From Proteus penneri (GTDB lineage Bacteria > Pseudomonadota > Gammaproteobacteria > Enterobacterales > Enterobacteriaceae), in the NCBI RefSeq assembly GCF_003144535.1, contig NZ_PHFJ01000011.1, positions 117,689 through 181,688 of the forward strand: a stretch of 64,000 bases of DNA, in the 5' to 3' direction. Below, one piece after another: positions 31,708-41,783 of this stretch (positions are counted from its first letter, which is position 1; each line of letters begins with the position of its first letter). The translations under genes were made by a program, and so were the position numbers. Under the pieces are notes generated by a model. That model did not search any database. It saw only the letters and a program-made list of their open reading frames with translations, and was not told where the DNA came from.

Positions 31708-32868
31708 ATGACGAAGAAAACAGCAACAATTGCTATCCATAATGGGCTAAATGAAGACACTCAATTTGGTTGTGTCGTACCGCCTATCTATCTTTCTAGT
31801 ACCTATAATTTTTTAGAGTTTAATCAGCCTCGCGAACATGATTATTCTCGCCGAGGTAATCCAACTCGAGATATGGTGCAAAAGACATTAGCCGAACTAG
31901 AAGGTGGAGTGGGTGCAGTTGTCACTAGCAGTGGAATGTCAGCTATTCATTTAATTTGTACGGTTTTTCTAAAACCTGGCGACGTCATTGTTGCGCCTCA
32001 TGATTGTTATGGGGGAAGTTATCGCCTTTTTAACAGCCAACAAGAACGTGGCGCTTATCGTGTCATTTTTGTTGACCAAAATGATGATGTTGCATTACAA
32101 CAAGCTTTAGCTCACAAGCCTAAAATTGTTTTTATTGAGACACCTAGCAACCCATTACTGAGAATAACGGATATTCAAAAGATCAGTGAATTGGCTCATC
32201 AACAAGGGGCTTTAGTGGTGGCGGATAACACCTTTATGAGCCCTGTTTTGCAAAAACCGTTAACATTAGGTGCAGATATCGTTGTGCATTCCTGTACAAA
32301 ATACCTTAACGGGCATTCTGATATTGTGGCAGGTGTTGTTATCTGTCAGTGTCAGAAACAACTTGAGGAGCTAAGCTGGTGGGCGAATAATATTGGTGTC
32401 ACTTCTGGCGCATTTGATAGCTATTTATTATTACGTGGCATAAGAACATTAGTGCCTCGAATTCGACTTCAACAAGAAAATGCACAGGCATTAGTGGCAT
32501 TTTTACAGACACAACCTTTAGTCGAGAAAATATATTACCCCGCACTGGAAAATCATGCAGGTCATCAAATAGCAAAAAAACAGCAGCAAGGTTTCGGTGC
32601 GATGTTAAGTTTTGAGTTAAAAGGGGGATTGGATGTGATTAAACACTTTTTATCTCAATTAACACTCTTTACACTGGCAGAATCTTTAGGTGGGGTAGAG
32701 ACCTTAATTTGTCACCCAGCCACCATGACACATGCAGGTATGTCAGAAGAAGCGAAAAACACGGCAGGGATAAGTCCCTCATTACTTCGTATCTCGGTGG
32801 GTATTGAAGATAGTCAGGATTTAATCAACGATTTGCAAAGTGCGTTTGATGCAGCAACTAAAAGGTAA
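31708..32868 (+). CDS. metB: Cystathionine gamma-synthase
   Basis: MetB condenses O-succinylhomoserine and cysteine into cystathionine in methionine synthesis. This 386-residue PLP enzyme of the Cys/Met family has the tyrosine/arginine phosphate-binding segment YSRRGNPTRD. SSGMSAIHL and the PLP lysine in VVHSCTKYLNGHSD are also present. It is the first gene of metBL, 9 bp before metL, behind Met boxes. Confidence 0.97.
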   Translation: MTKKTATIAIHNGLNEDTQFGCVVPPIYLSSTYNFLEFNQPREHDYSRRGNPTRDMVQKTLAELEGGVGAVVTSSGMSAIHLICTVFLKPGDVIVAPHDCYGGSYRLFNSQQERGAYRVIFVDQNDDVALQQALAHKPKIVFIETPSNPLLRITDIQKISELAHQQGALVVADNTFMSPVLQKPLTLGADIVVHSCTKYLNGHSDIVAGVVICQCQKQLEELSWWANNIGVTSGAFDSYLLLRGIRTLVPRIRLQQENAQALVAFLQTQPLVEKIYYPALENHAGHQIAKKQQQGFGAMLSFELKGGLDVIKHFLSQLTLFTLAESLGGVETLICHPATMTHAGMSEEAKNTAGISPSLLRISVGIEDSQDLINDLQSAFDAATKR

Positions 32869-32877
32869 CCATGGATC

Positions 32878-35316
32878 ATGAGCGTAGTGGTGATTACACA
32901 ACAGGCGGAGCCGATTTGCCGTCAGTTACATAAATTCGGTGGTAGCAGTCTTGCGGACATAAAATGTTATCAACGTGTCGTGAATATCATGACGAACTAT
33001 AGCCAACCTAATGATCTTATGGTGGTTTCAGCTGCAGGATCAACAACTAATCAGCTAATTAGCTGGCTCAAGCTGAGTCAGAATGATCGTATCTCAGCGC
33101 ATCAAGTTCAGCAAACATTACGACGTTACCAATTATCATTAATTGAAGGACTTCTTTCAAAAGAGAATGCAGAACTTCTCTCTCAAGCCTTTATTGCTGA
33201 TCTCGAACGTTTGAGTTATTTGCTTGATAAACCTATTACAGATGCAACTTATGCAGAAGTTGTCGGTCACGGCGAAATCTGGTCTGCAAGATTAATGGCA
33301 AGTTTGCTTACAGAGCAAGGATTATCTAGTGTGTGGTTAGATGCGCGTGAATTTTTGTGTGCTGAAAGAGCCGCACAACCTCAAGTGAACGAAGCGTTAT
33401 CTCGGCCATTATTACAATCACTATTAGCTAAATATCCTGAAAGCCGTTTTGTCGTCACTGGTTTTATTAGTCGTAACCAACAAGGTGAAACGGTTTTATT
33501 GGGTCGTAACGGTAGTGACTACTCTGCTACACAAGTGGGTGCTTTAGCTGATGTCGGTAAAGTCACAATTTGGAGTGATGTTGCGGGGGTATACAGTGCT
33601 GACCCACGTAAAGTTAAAGATGCCTGCTTATTGCCTCTATTACGCTTAGATGAAGCCAGTGAATTGGCGCGTTTAGCCGCCCCCGTGTTACATACACGTA
33701 CATTGCAACCCGTATCAGGTAGTAACATTGATTTGCAACTTCGTTGTAGTTATCAACCAGAGCAGGGGTCTACTCGCATAGAACGTGTCTTAGCATCAGG
33801 AACGGGTGCGAAGATAGTCACAAGCCATGACGATGTTTGTTTAATTGAACTACAACTCTCATCCCATCAAAACTTTGAGCAAGTAGCAAAAGAAGTTGAT
33901 GAATTACTTAAGCGTGCGCAAATCCGTCCTTTAGCAACTGGCGTGGATAAAGATAGCCAACTTTTACAACTTTGTTATACCAGTGAAGTGGCTAACAGTG
34001 CTTTAGATGTATTACAAGATGCCGTTTTGCCGGGGAAATTACATTTACGAGAAGGGTTCTCTTTAGTGGCGTTAGTGGGTGCAGGTGTGTGTAAAAATCC
34101 GTTGCATTGCCATCGTTTTTATCAGCAACTTAAAGATCAACCGGTTGAATTTATTTGGCATGCTGAAGATAACATCAGCTTAGTCGCTGTATTGCGCAAT
34201 TATACTGAGCATCTATTACAAGGTTTGCATCAAACATTATTTAGAGCTGAAAAACAAATTGGCTTAGTGCTGTTTGGTAAAGGGAATATTGGCTCTCGTT
34301 GGTTAGAATTGTTTGCTCGTGAACAAGAGCCGTTATCCGCACGTAGTGATTTCGAGTTTATTCTTGCAGGTGTCGTTGATAGTCGCCGTAGTTTACTTGA
34401 TTATCAAGGGATTGATCCTAGTCGTGCTTTGGCTTTCTTTGATGATGAAGCAACAGAACATACTGAAGAATCACTTTATCTTTGGATGAGAGCACACCCT
34501 TATGATGATTTAGTGGTTGTTGATATTACAGCCAATGAGTCCCTTGCTACATCTTATGAAGATTTTGCCAGCTATGGTTTTCATGTTATTAGCGCTAATA
34601 AAATTGCAGGATCTGCATCAAGTTTACGCTATCGCACCACACGAGACGCTTTCTCTAAAACTGGTCGTCACTGGTTATATAATGCCACTGTAGGCGCCGG
34701 TTTACCGATTAACCATACTGTGCGCGATTTACGTGAAAGTGGTGATTCCATTTTATCAATTAGTGGTATTTTCTCAGGTACATTATCGTGGTTATTCTTA
34801 CAATTTGATGGCTCTGTACCGTTTAGTGAATTGGTAGAACAAGCATGGCAACAAGGGTTAACAGAGCCTGATCCGCGAATTGATTTATCAGGACAAGATG
34901 TCATGCGTAAGCTGGTTATTCTTGCTCGTGAAGCGGGTTATGACATCGAGCCTGAACAAGTACGAGTTGAATCTTTAGTGCCTGTACAAGCTGAAACGGG
35001 TTCGCTAGAAGCGTTCTTTGATAACAGCGCGTTGATCAATGAGCAGATGGCACAGCGATTAGCTGCTGCAAATGAAATGGATATGGTATTGCGGTATATC
35101 GCGCGTTTTGATGCCAATGGAAAAGCCAAAGTGGGTGTGGAAGCAGTAAGAAAAGATCATCCACTGGCATCATTGTTACCCGGAGATAATTTGTTTGCGA
35201 TTGAAAGTCGTTGGTATCGTGATAACCCACTGGTCATAAGAGGACCGGGAGCAGGAAGAGATGTGACCGCTGGCGCAATTCAGTCAGATTTAAATCGCCT
35301 TTCTCAGTTATTGTAA
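32878..35316 (+). CDS. metL: Bifunctional aspartokinase II / homoserine dehydrogenase II
   Basis: MetL phosphorylates aspartate and reduces aspartate semialdehyde to homoserine for methionine synthesis. The 812-residue protein has the kinase N-terminus LHKFGGSSLAD and TGFISRNQQGETVLLGRNGSDYSA, then a regulatory linker (about 310-455). The dehydrogenase domain starts with the NAD site LFGKGNIGSRW and includes SANKIAGS and the signature AGLPINHTVRDLRESGDSI. It is coupled to metB by a 9-bp gap. metF, next in E. coli, is absent. Confidence 0.96.
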   Translation: MSVVVITQQAEPICRQLHKFGGSSLADIKCYQRVVNIMTNYSQPNDLMVVSAAGSTTNQLISWLKLSQNDRISAHQVQQTLRRYQLSLIEGLLSKENAELLSQAFIADLERLSYLLDKPITDATYAEVVGHGEIWSARLMASLLTEQGLSSVWLDAREFLCAERAAQPQVNEALSRPLLQSLLAKYPESRFVVTGFISRNQQGETVLLGRNGSDYSATQVGALADVGKVTIWSDVAGVYSADPRKVKDACLLPLLRLDEASELARLAAPVLHTRTLQPVSGSNIDLQLRCSYQPEQGSTRIERVLASGTGAKIVTSHDDVCLIELQLSSHQNFEQVAKEVDELLKRAQIRPLATGVDKDSQLLQLCYTSEVANSALDVLQDAVLPGKLHLREGFSLVALVGAGVCKNPLHCHRFYQQLKDQPVEFIWHAEDNISLVAVLRNYTEHLLQGLHQTLFRAEKQIGLVLFGKGNIGSRWLELFAREQEPLSARSDFEFILAGVVDSRRSLLDYQGIDPSRALAFFDDEATEHTEESLYLWMRAHPYDDLVVVDITANESLATSYEDFASYGFHVISANKIAGSASSLRYRTTRDAFSKTGRHWLYNATVGAGLPINHTVRDLRESGDSILSISGIFSGTLSWLFLQFDGSVPFSELVEQAWQQGLTEPDPRIDLSGQDVMRKLVILAREAGYDIEPEQVRVESLVPVQAETGSLEAFFDNSALINEQMAQRLAAANEMDMVLRYIARFDANGKAKVGVEAVRKDHPLASLLPGDNLFAIESRWYRDNPLVIRGPGAGRDVTAGAIQSDLNRLSQLL

Positions 35317-35340
35317 AACGATATTTTCATTATTAATAAG

Positions 35341-35373
35341 AAACTATCAGTAATTTTTATTGCTGATAGTTTT
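35341..35373 (+). terminator. Terminator of metBL
   Basis: AAACTATCAG and CTGATAGTTTT flank a 12-nt loop and are followed by T-rich sequence 25 bp after the metL stop. Confidence 0.75.
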
Positions 35374-35437
35374 CTGTGTATTTTTTTCTCCTCTATACTC
35401 AAGGAAGTTTTTATTCTTGCGTAGATAGAGAGGAATT

Positions 35438-35974
35438 ATGAACAAAGTTGTAGAAAAATGGATGTATCGCTCTCGTTGGCTATTTGCACCTGTCTATATT
35501 GGTTTGTCATTAGGGCTATTGGCACTAACGATTAAATTTTTTCAGTCAATGTATGAAATCTTGCCTAATATTCTTTCCTTATCCGAGGCTACGCTTGTTT
35601 TACATTTATTATCTTTAATTGATTTAGCGCTAGTGGGTGGATTATTGATTATGGTCATTTTCTCAGGGTATGAGAATTTTATTTCTAATATGGAAATTGA
35701 AAGGGATCAAAAGGAGCTTTCTTGGCTAGGGAAAATGGATGCTGAGTCCCTAAAAAATAAAGTAGCAGCCTCTATTGTTGCAATTTCATCTATTCATTTA
35801 TTGGGGGTTTTTATGGATTTAAAGAATATCCCTGATAATAAATTATTATGGTATGTCGTGTTGCACCTAACCTTCGTTTTATCTGCATTTGTCATGGGTT
35901 ATTTAGAAAAAATTTCAAAGCGAAGTAAAAGCAAAGATAAACTTAGCCGAGTAGATGAAAAGAGTGAGCTATGA
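35438..35974 (+). CDS. UPF0114 (YqhA-family) inner-membrane protein
   Basis: This 178-residue protein has YqhA-family signatures: [20 protein letters not shown], the central loop [12 protein letters not shown] and [20 protein letters not shown]. It has four hydrophobic segments (about 16-34, 50-75, 103-121 and 132-150) and a basic C-terminal tail. The function is unknown. Upstream CTATACT (35392-35398) resembles a sigma-S -10 element. The gene is unrelated to the metBL pathway and sits where metF would be in E. coli. Confidence 0.85.
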   Translation: MNKVVEKWMYRSRWLFAPVYIGLSLGLLALTIKFFQSMYEILPNILSLSEATLVLHLLSLIDLALVGGLLIMVIFSGYENFISNMEIERDQKELSWLGKMDAESLKNKVAASIVAISSIHLLGVFMDLKNIPDNKLLWYVVLHLTFVLSAFVMGYLEKISKRSKSKDKLSRVDEKSEL

Positions 35975-35977
35975 CAC

Positions 35978-36007
35978 TTGCTTATTTTAAAATTGGGCTA
36001 TACTTAA
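35978..36007 (+). promoter_or_regulatory. Sigma-S-like promoter of a small-protein gene
   Basis: The -10 region GGCTATACTTAA contains CTATACTT, a full match to the sigma-S preference. A weak TTGCTT lies 15 bp upstream. It overlaps the stop of the YqhA-family gene and starts 30-60 bp before the small ORF. Confidence 0.55.
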
Positions 36008-36035
36008 GCTATCTCTAGTCACAAAGGAGTCATAA

Positions 36036-36197
36036 ATGTCAAAGATCGAAAAACAGATAGATCAATTAAAAGACAAAGCGACGGAGGTAAAACATCGAGC
36101 AGAAGAGAAAATATCAGAAACCGCTCATGATGTGAAACATAAGACGTCTGAGCTAAAAGAAGATGTTGAAAAGAAAGTCGATTCATTGAAAAAATGA
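36036..36197 (+). CDS. 53-residue lysine/glutamate-rich helical protein
   Basis: A strong ribosome-binding site (AAAGGAG, 36023-36029) precedes ATG at 36036. The product begins MSKIEKQIDQLKDKATEVKH and ends VEKKVDSLKK. It is highly charged, has no Cys or Trp, and repeats with an 11-residue feel (KDKATEVKHRAEEKISETAHDVKHKTSELKEDVEKK split over turns). That suggests a long amphipathic or coiled helix like LEA/apolipoprotein-type stress proteins. It is followed at once by a terminator, so it is a complete single-gene unit. The function is unknown. Confidence 0.75.
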   Translation: MSKIEKQIDQLKDKATEVKHRAEEKISETAHDVKHKTSELKEDVEKKVDSLKK

Positions 36198-36215
36198 ATA
36201 TGTTTTAATTAACGT

Positions 36216-36246
36216 AAAGCGCTGAATACCAGCGCTTTATTTTTAT
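36216..36246. terminator. Terminator after the small-protein gene
   Basis: AAAGCGCTG-AATAC-CAGCGCTTT is followed by ATTTTTAT. It lies between convergent genes. Confidence 0.8.
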
Positions 36247-36255
36247 CGTAAAATC

Positions 36256-36993
36256 TTAAGGTAAAATAGCAAAAGACCGCACAGGAAAGCCACTGGCATT
36301 ATTAGGTTTAGCTACGATATTAAAAATAACGGCTCCACGTGTTGGTAATTGATCTAAATTAGTCATTAGCTCAATCTGATAAGTGTCTTGCTCCAAAATA
36401 TAATATTCACCTAATAACGCATTATTTTTATGAAATTCTTTTGCTGGATCTGTATCAAAGGTTTCATGGCCGATGGCTTTAACTTTTCGCTCTTCAAATA
36501 AGAATTTTAATGCATCAAGACCCCAGCCAGGAATTTGATTCTGGCCTTCCTCATTTTTATTATCCATCGCTTCTTGTGATGGCCAACGTTTGCTCCAATC
36601 TGTGCGTAAAGCAACAAAAGTACCTGCTTCAATTTCACCGTATTTTTCTTCAAACTCAAGAATATCATCTTTAGAAAATGAAAAATTCGCATCAATATTT
36701 GCACGTTCAGATTGGTCAATAACTATCAAAGGCAACACTAACTCTTTAAGTTCTAGTTCATGCAAATAACGAGTATTAGGCACAAAGTGGCAAGGGGCAT
36801 CAATATGTGTACCGTATTGACCCGGAAAGGTAAATTGTTGCGCGAAAAAACCATCTTGATAGTCAAAAAGAGTTTTGAAGTTAGCGGGATCGAACATAAA
36901 AAAATGGGGTGAATCTTTATCAAAACTATGTGTTAAATCGACCCATTTTTTAGATTTTATGATAGAAAAAGCATTAATTAATTCATTTGTCAT
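36256..36993 (-). CDS. Cyclase-family (kynurenine formamidase-like) metal hydrolase
   Basis: The 245-residue protein has the cyclase-superfamily metal site YGTHIDAPCHF (HxGTHxDxPxH-like) at about residues 60-70, WVDLTHSF near the N-terminus and HETFDTD (about 167-173) for the second half of the site. Relatives hydrolyse N-formylkynurenine, isatin or other amides and esters. No kynurenine gene is near, so the substrate is open. Its 5' side faces the long ppc upstream region. Confidence 0.8.
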   Translation of the reverse strand: MTNELINAFSIIKSKKWVDLTHSFDKDSPHFFMFDPANFKTLFDYQDGFFAQQFTFPGQYGTHIDAPCHFVPNTRYLHELELKELVLPLIVIDQSERANIDANFSFSKDDILEFEEKYGEIEAGTFVALRTDWSKRWPSQEAMDNKNEEGQNQIPGWGLDALKFLFEERKVKAIGHETFDTDPAKEFHKNNALLGEYYILEQDTYQIELMTNLDQLPTRGAVIFNIVAKPNNASGFPVRSFAILP

Positions 36994-37632
36994 CGGCTTC
37001 CCCTGTCTGATAACGGAAATAGTGATCTAAGTGTTCTAGATATTTACATTGATTTTATTTTGAACAACGATGGTTTGCTTTATTGACAATGATCATAAAG
37101 AGAAAACGAAATAAAGCATCGACCTATTTGGTAATAAAAGTCTTAATCTGACAGAGTGAGTAAAAAAAGATAGGAAAAATAAGGTATGAGATAGAGTAAT
37201 TCGTTATAACACATGGGGGTGAAAAATTAAAAAATGGTAAAATCTACCAGACAATTTATCAATATTAAAAAAAATCATCTAAATTTCTCACCAGATAAAT
37301 TTTCACGTATCTCCCTCTTTCTAGTAAAAAACTCTTCGTAGTAGATAAGAAACGAAAAAATGTCCTTATTCTTGATAAAATTGAGTTAGAACAGCGTGAA
37401 TATTAGTCATTCTTATAACACTAAAGCCGTAATTAAATTTCAGAAAAATCCCCCAAAACGATTATTTTCTGATATGAATAGTAGGCTAAGTAAAAAAAGC
37501 AGTGTGGCTTATCACAAAAATCAAAATAAAGTCACATCAGAAATGAAAGTTAATTACACAACTGGGAGGACATGACTTTTCTGATAGGAAGATGCATGTT
37601 GTTACCGCCACAAAGACAAGGTCAGGAGTCTC
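36994..37632. other. 639-bp intergenic region upstream of ppc
   Basis: This AT-rich region lies between the divergent cyclase gene and ppc. It holds both promoters. I found no ORF with a plausible start and product, no RNA gene and no confident operator. Confidence 0.6.
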
Positions 37633-40269
37633 ATGAATCAACAATATTCTGCTATGCGTAGCAATGTCAGTATGCTTGGCAAGCTACTTGGAGATACGAT
37701 AAAAGAAGCACTTGGTGAAGAAATTTTAGATAAGGTTGAATCTATTCGAAAACTATCTAAATCATCACGAGCAGGTAATGAAGTGCAGCGACAAAAGCTG
37801 TTACTCACGTTACAGAATCTCTCTAATGATGAATTATTACCCGTTGCTAGAGCATTCAATCAATTCTTGAACCTGACGAATGTAGCCGAACAATACCATA
37901 GCATTTCACCTCATGGTGAAGCTGCGAGTAATCCGGTGGCATTGGCGAAATTAATCTCTCGACTAAAAGATAAGAATTTTACCGACGAGCAATTAAAAGA
38001 AGCCGTAGAGCAAATCTCTATTGAGCTGGTATTAACGGCACACCCAACCGAAATTGCACGTCGTACACTTATTCATAAGTTGGTTGAAGTGAATACCTGT
38101 TTATCTCAACTCGATCACGATGATTTAGCGGATTACGAGCGTACTAATATTATGCGCCGTCTGCGCCAGTTAGTGGCCCAATCATGGCATACTGATGAAA
38201 TTAGAAAAATTCGCCCAACACCAATTGATGAAGCAAAATGGGGTTTTGCGGTTGTTGAAAATAGTTTATGGGAAGGTGTCCCTGCTTTTTTACGTGAATT
38301 TAATGAGCAGCTTAAAGAATCCATTGATTACAACTTACCCGTAGAAGCTTCTCCTATTCGTTTTACCTCATGGATGGGCGGAGACCGTGATGGTAACCCA
38401 AACGTTACAGCTGAGATCACACGCCACGCTTTGCTATTAAGCCGTTGGAAAGCCGCTGATTTATTCTTAAATGATATCCAAGTTCTTGTTTCGGAACTTT
38501 CGATGACAGAAAGTACACCGGAACTGCGTGAATTGGCGGGTGGTGCTGATGTTGCAGAGCCTTATCGTGAAATAGCTAAACAATTGCGTACTCGCTTACA
38601 AGTGACCCGTGATTATTTAGAACAACGCATTAAAGGCCAACAATCTTTGCCACCGGAAGGATTATTAATTGATAACGCAGAGCTTTGGGAACCACTGTAT
38701 GCGTGTTATCAGTCACTGACTCAGTGTGGTATGCGTATTATCGCTAATGGGCAGCTGTTAGATACATTACGTCGAATCCGTTGTTTTGGCTTACAGCTAG
38801 TTAAGCTTGATATTCGCCAAGAAAGTACTAATCACACAGAAGCGCTCTCTGAATTAACACAATATTTAGAACTTGGTGATTACGCGAATTGGTCTGAAGA
38901 GCAAAAACAAACATTCTTATTGGAAGAATTAAACTCTAAGCGTCCTCTTATTCCGACGAATTGGCAACCTAGTGCCCCAACACAAGAAGTCTTTGAGACT
39001 TGTCGTGTTATTGCGCAATCACCTAAAGACTCTATCGCTTCTTATGTCATCTCAATGGCAAAAGTGCCTTCTGATGTATTAGCTGTAAAGCTATTATTGA
39101 AAGAAGCGGGTGCGGATATCCGATTACCTGTTGCCCCGTTATTTGAAACACTTGAAGACTTAAATAACGCTGAAAGCGTGATGACTCGTTTGTTTGATAT
39201 TCCTTGGTATCGCGATTTAATCGATGATAAACAAATGGTGATGATTGGTTATTCAGACTCAGCAAAAGATGCGGGTGTGATGGCGGCATCATGGGCGCAA
39301 TATCGTGCTCAAGATGCATTAATCAAACTTTGTGAAAAATCAGGTGTGACATTAACACTATTTCATGGACGTGGTGGTACGATTGGTCGTGGCGGTGCAC
39401 CCGCTCATGCGGCATTACTTTCTCAACCACCGGGAAGCCTGAAAGGTGGCCTGCGTGTGACGGAACAAGGCGAAATGATCCGCTTTAAGTTTGGGTTACC
39501 ACAAGTCACCATCAGTAGCCTTGCTCACTATGCAGGTGCAATCTTAGAAGCGAATTTATTGCCACCACCAGAGCCCAAAGCCCCTTGGATTGAAGTGATG
39601 GATTCTTTGTCTGACGTTTCTTGTGCGATGTATCGTGACTATGTACGAGGGGAAGAAGACTTTGTGCCTTATTTTAGAGCAGCAACCCCAGAAGGTGAGT
39701 TGGGCAAACTACCATTAGGTTCACGTCCTGCAAAACGCCGTCCTACCGGTGGTGTTGAAACGTTGCGCGCTATTCCGTGGATCTTCGCATGGACTCAAAA
39801 CCGCCTAATGTTACCTGCTTGGTTGGGGGCTGGAGCCGCATTACAACATGAAATTGATAGCGGAAAACAAGCGGTATTAGACGATATGTGTGAGAACTGG
39901 CCGTTCTTTAATACACGTATTGCGATGTTAGAAATGGTGTATGCGAAAGCAGATTTATGGTTAGCGGAATACTATGATCAACGCTTAGTAGATGAACGTT
40001 TATGGCCATTAGGCGCAAAATTGCGTCAGCAACTTTCTGATGATATTAAGAGTGTCTTGGCAATTTCAAAAGATGAACACTTAATGGCAGATTTGCCATG
40101 GGTTGCTGAATCTATTGCACTGCGTAATGTATATACTGATCCATTGAATGTGCTTCAGGCTGAATTATTACAGCGCTCTCGTACTCATAGCGAGTCTGAT
40201 CCGCGTATTGAACAAGCACTAATGGTTACTATTGCAGGTATTGCTGCTGGTATGCGTAATACAGGCTAG
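37633..40269 (+). CDS. ppc: Phosphoenolpyruvate carboxylase
   Basis: Ppc carboxylates phosphoenolpyruvate to oxaloacetate to refill the TCA cycle. The 878-residue enzyme has the catalytic His segment [13 protein letters not shown] (about residue 138), [23 protein letters not shown] and the glycine loop [14 protein letters not shown]. It has the universal C-terminal MRNTG. It is monocistronic and ends at a strong terminator shared with phrB. Confidence 0.98.
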   Translation: MNQQYSAMRSNVSMLGKLLGDTIKEALGEEILDKVESIRKLSKSSRAGNEVQRQKLLLTLQNLSNDELLPVARAFNQFLNLTNVAEQYHSISPHGEAASNPVALAKLISRLKDKNFTDEQLKEAVEQISIELVLTAHPTEIARRTLIHKLVEVNTCLSQLDHDDLADYERTNIMRRLRQLVAQSWHTDEIRKIRPTPIDEAKWGFAVVENSLWEGVPAFLREFNEQLKESIDYNLPVEASPIRFTSWMGGDRDGNPNVTAEITRHALLLSRWKAADLFLNDIQVLVSELSMTESTPELRELAGGADVAEPYREIAKQLRTRLQVTRDYLEQRIKGQQSLPPEGLLIDNAELWEPLYACYQSLTQCGMRIIANGQLLDTLRRIRCFGLQLVKLDIRQESTNHTEALSELTQYLELGDYANWSEEQKQTFLLEELNSKRPLIPTNWQPSAPTQEVFETCRVIAQSPKDSIASYVISMAKVPSDVLAVKLLLKEAGADIRLPVAPLFETLEDLNNAESVMTRLFDIPWYRDLIDDKQMVMIGYSDSAKDAGVMAASWAQYRAQDALIKLCEKSGVTLTLFHGRGGTIGRGGAPAHAALLSQPPGSLKGGLRVTEQGEMIRFKFGLPQVTISSLAHYAGAILEANLLPPPEPKAPWIEVMDSLSDVSCAMYRDYVRGEEDFVPYFRAATPEGELGKLPLGSRPAKRRPTGGVETLRAIPWIFAWTQNRLMLPAWLGAGAALQHEIDSGKQAVLDDMCENWPFFNTRIAMLEMVYAKADLWLAEYYDQRLVDERLWPLGAKLRQQLSDDIKSVLAISKDEHLMADLPWVAESIALRNVYTDPLNVLQAELLQRSRTHSESDPRIEQALMVTIAGIAAGMRNTG

Positions 40270-40290
40270 AGTCATCAGTATTTAAAAAGA

Positions 40291-40322
40291 AAAACAGCGC
40301 TGAATAACAGCGCTGTTTTTTT
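40291..40322. terminator. Terminator between ppc and phrB
   Basis: AAACAGCGCTG-AATAA-CAGCGCTGTTT is followed by TTTT. It resembles the hairpin at 36216-36246. Confidence 0.88.
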
Positions 40323-40345
40323 ATCTCTTATTACTACTATTGATT

Positions 40346-41773
40346 TTATTTTTTTGCTTTTTCATAAGACTCAATCGCTCTTATTCGTGCTTTGGCGTGA
40401 TCAACTATCGGTAATGGATAATCAAGAGGATTATTGGTTTTTGCCGCCCATTCGTGAGGTGTGTGAATATATCGGCTCGGCACACTGGCTAGCTCAGGAA
40501 GCCAATGACGGATAAATTCGCCATCGGGATCGAACTTACGGCCTTGGGTTGTGGGATTGAAAATTCGAAAATAAGGTACGGCATCCGTTCCTGTTGATGC
40601 AGCCCACTGCCAACCCCCATTATTTGATGCAAAATCACCATCAATGAGTTGTGACATAAAATAACGTTCACCCCAACGCCAATCAATCAACAAATCTTTG
40701 ATAAGAAAACTTGCTGTGAGCATACGTAAGCGGTTATGCATCCAACCTGTTTGGTTAAGCTGTCGCATTGCAGCATCAATAATAGGAAAACCTGTTGAGC
40801 CTTGAGTCCAAGCATTAAATTCATCTTGGTTGTTACGCCAATTGATTTTTTCTGTCCAAAGCTGAAAGGCAATGTGTTTACATAAATTAGGATTTGCCAC
40901 AATTAAGTGTTGGTAAAATTCTCGCCAAATAAGTTCATTAAACCAAACAAATGCACCCGATGTATTGTTTTCTAAGAAATTAGGTTCAGTTTGGTAAAGG
41001 CGATTAAAACATTGGCGAATAGACAATAATCCAATTGAAAGATAAGGGGATAATCGACTTGTACCATCAACAGCAGGGATGTCTCGCCATTTTGCATAAT
41101 GTGGCACGCTTTCGTAACAGAATTGTTTTAAGCGTTTAAGTGCCTCTTCTTCAGTAGAGATAAAAGAGAGCGAGCTTGTATTTTCAAGTGAAAATAGTGG
41201 TGCTTTTAAAGGCGATACCGCTTTTTGATGTGTTCTTATCTCTGGGATAGGTAACGAAGCGTTATCTTGTGAAACAAAGAGCCGCAAAAATGCATTTCTA
41301 AAGGGAGTAAAAACCTTGAACATCTCTCCTTGTTGGGTAACTACATTACCTGGTGGAATAAACACATTGTCATGATAAGTATAAACGGTTGTCTTATTCT
41401 TTAGTAACTCAGTGACTTTTTTATCACGGCGTTGTTCATTAAGGGCATATTGGTGATTGAAAAAAAGCGCAGTGACGTGATGTTGTTGGCAATACTCAGC
41501 CACTTTATCGGCTGCATTTGAATAAGTATCGCTAATTACTATTGTCAGTGGAATATTGAGTTTTGCTAGTGAAGTTGAAAGATCCAGCAACGCATTATGA
41601 ATAAACGCCTGACATGACAAAGCCATATTATGGGCTTTCCATTGTTCAGGCGTTACGGTGAAAATAGCATGCACCTGTGCTTGTTTATCTTGGCAAGCGT
41701 GAAAGAGTGCCTTGTTATCTGTCACTCTTAAATCATGACGAAACCAAACTAAATGAACAGGGGACGGGTGCAT
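40346..41773 (-). CDS. phrB: Deoxyribodipyrimidine photolyase (CPD class I)
   Basis: The photolyase repairs cyclobutane pyrimidine dimers with light through FADH- and an antenna pigment. The 475-residue protein matches E. coli PhrB length. It has the N-terminal HLVWFRHDLRVTDN, FAD-domain signatures TSRLSPYLSIG, WFNELIWREFYQHL and GSTGFPIIDAAMRQL, then WMHNRLRML and the GGWQWAASTGTDAVPYFRIF block. It begins 10 bp after proP on the same strand, so the two are probably cotranscribed. In E. coli phrB is elsewhere. Confidence 0.95.
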   Translation of the reverse strand: MHPSPVHLVWFRHDLRVTDNKALFHACQDKQAQVHAIFTVTPEQWKAHNMALSCQAFIHNALLDLSTSLAKLNIPLTIVISDTYSNAADKVAEYCQQHHVTALFFNHQYALNEQRRDKKVTELLKNKTTVYTYHDNVFIPPGNVVTQQGEMFKVFTPFRNAFLRLFVSQDNASLPIPEIRTHQKAVSPLKAPLFSLENTSSLSFISTEEEALKRLKQFCYESVPHYAKWRDIPAVDGTSRLSPYLSIGLLSIRQCFNRLYQTEPNFLENNTSGAFVWFNELIWREFYQHLIVANPNLCKHIAFQLWTEKINWRNNQDEFNAWTQGSTGFPIIDAAMRQLNQTGWMHNRLRMLTASFLIKDLLIDWRWGERYFMSQLIDGDFASNNGGWQWAASTGTDAVPYFRIFNPTTQGRKFDPDGEFIRHWLPELASVPSRYIHTPHEWAAKTNNPLDYPLPIVDHAKARIRAIESYEKAKK

Positions 41774-41783
41774 GTAACCTCTC

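Noticed and set aside
40291..40322. CAGCGCTG hairpins here and at 36216 as a dispersed repeat family
   Set aside because: Only the short core is shared and each sits as a terminator after a gene; convergence is enough.
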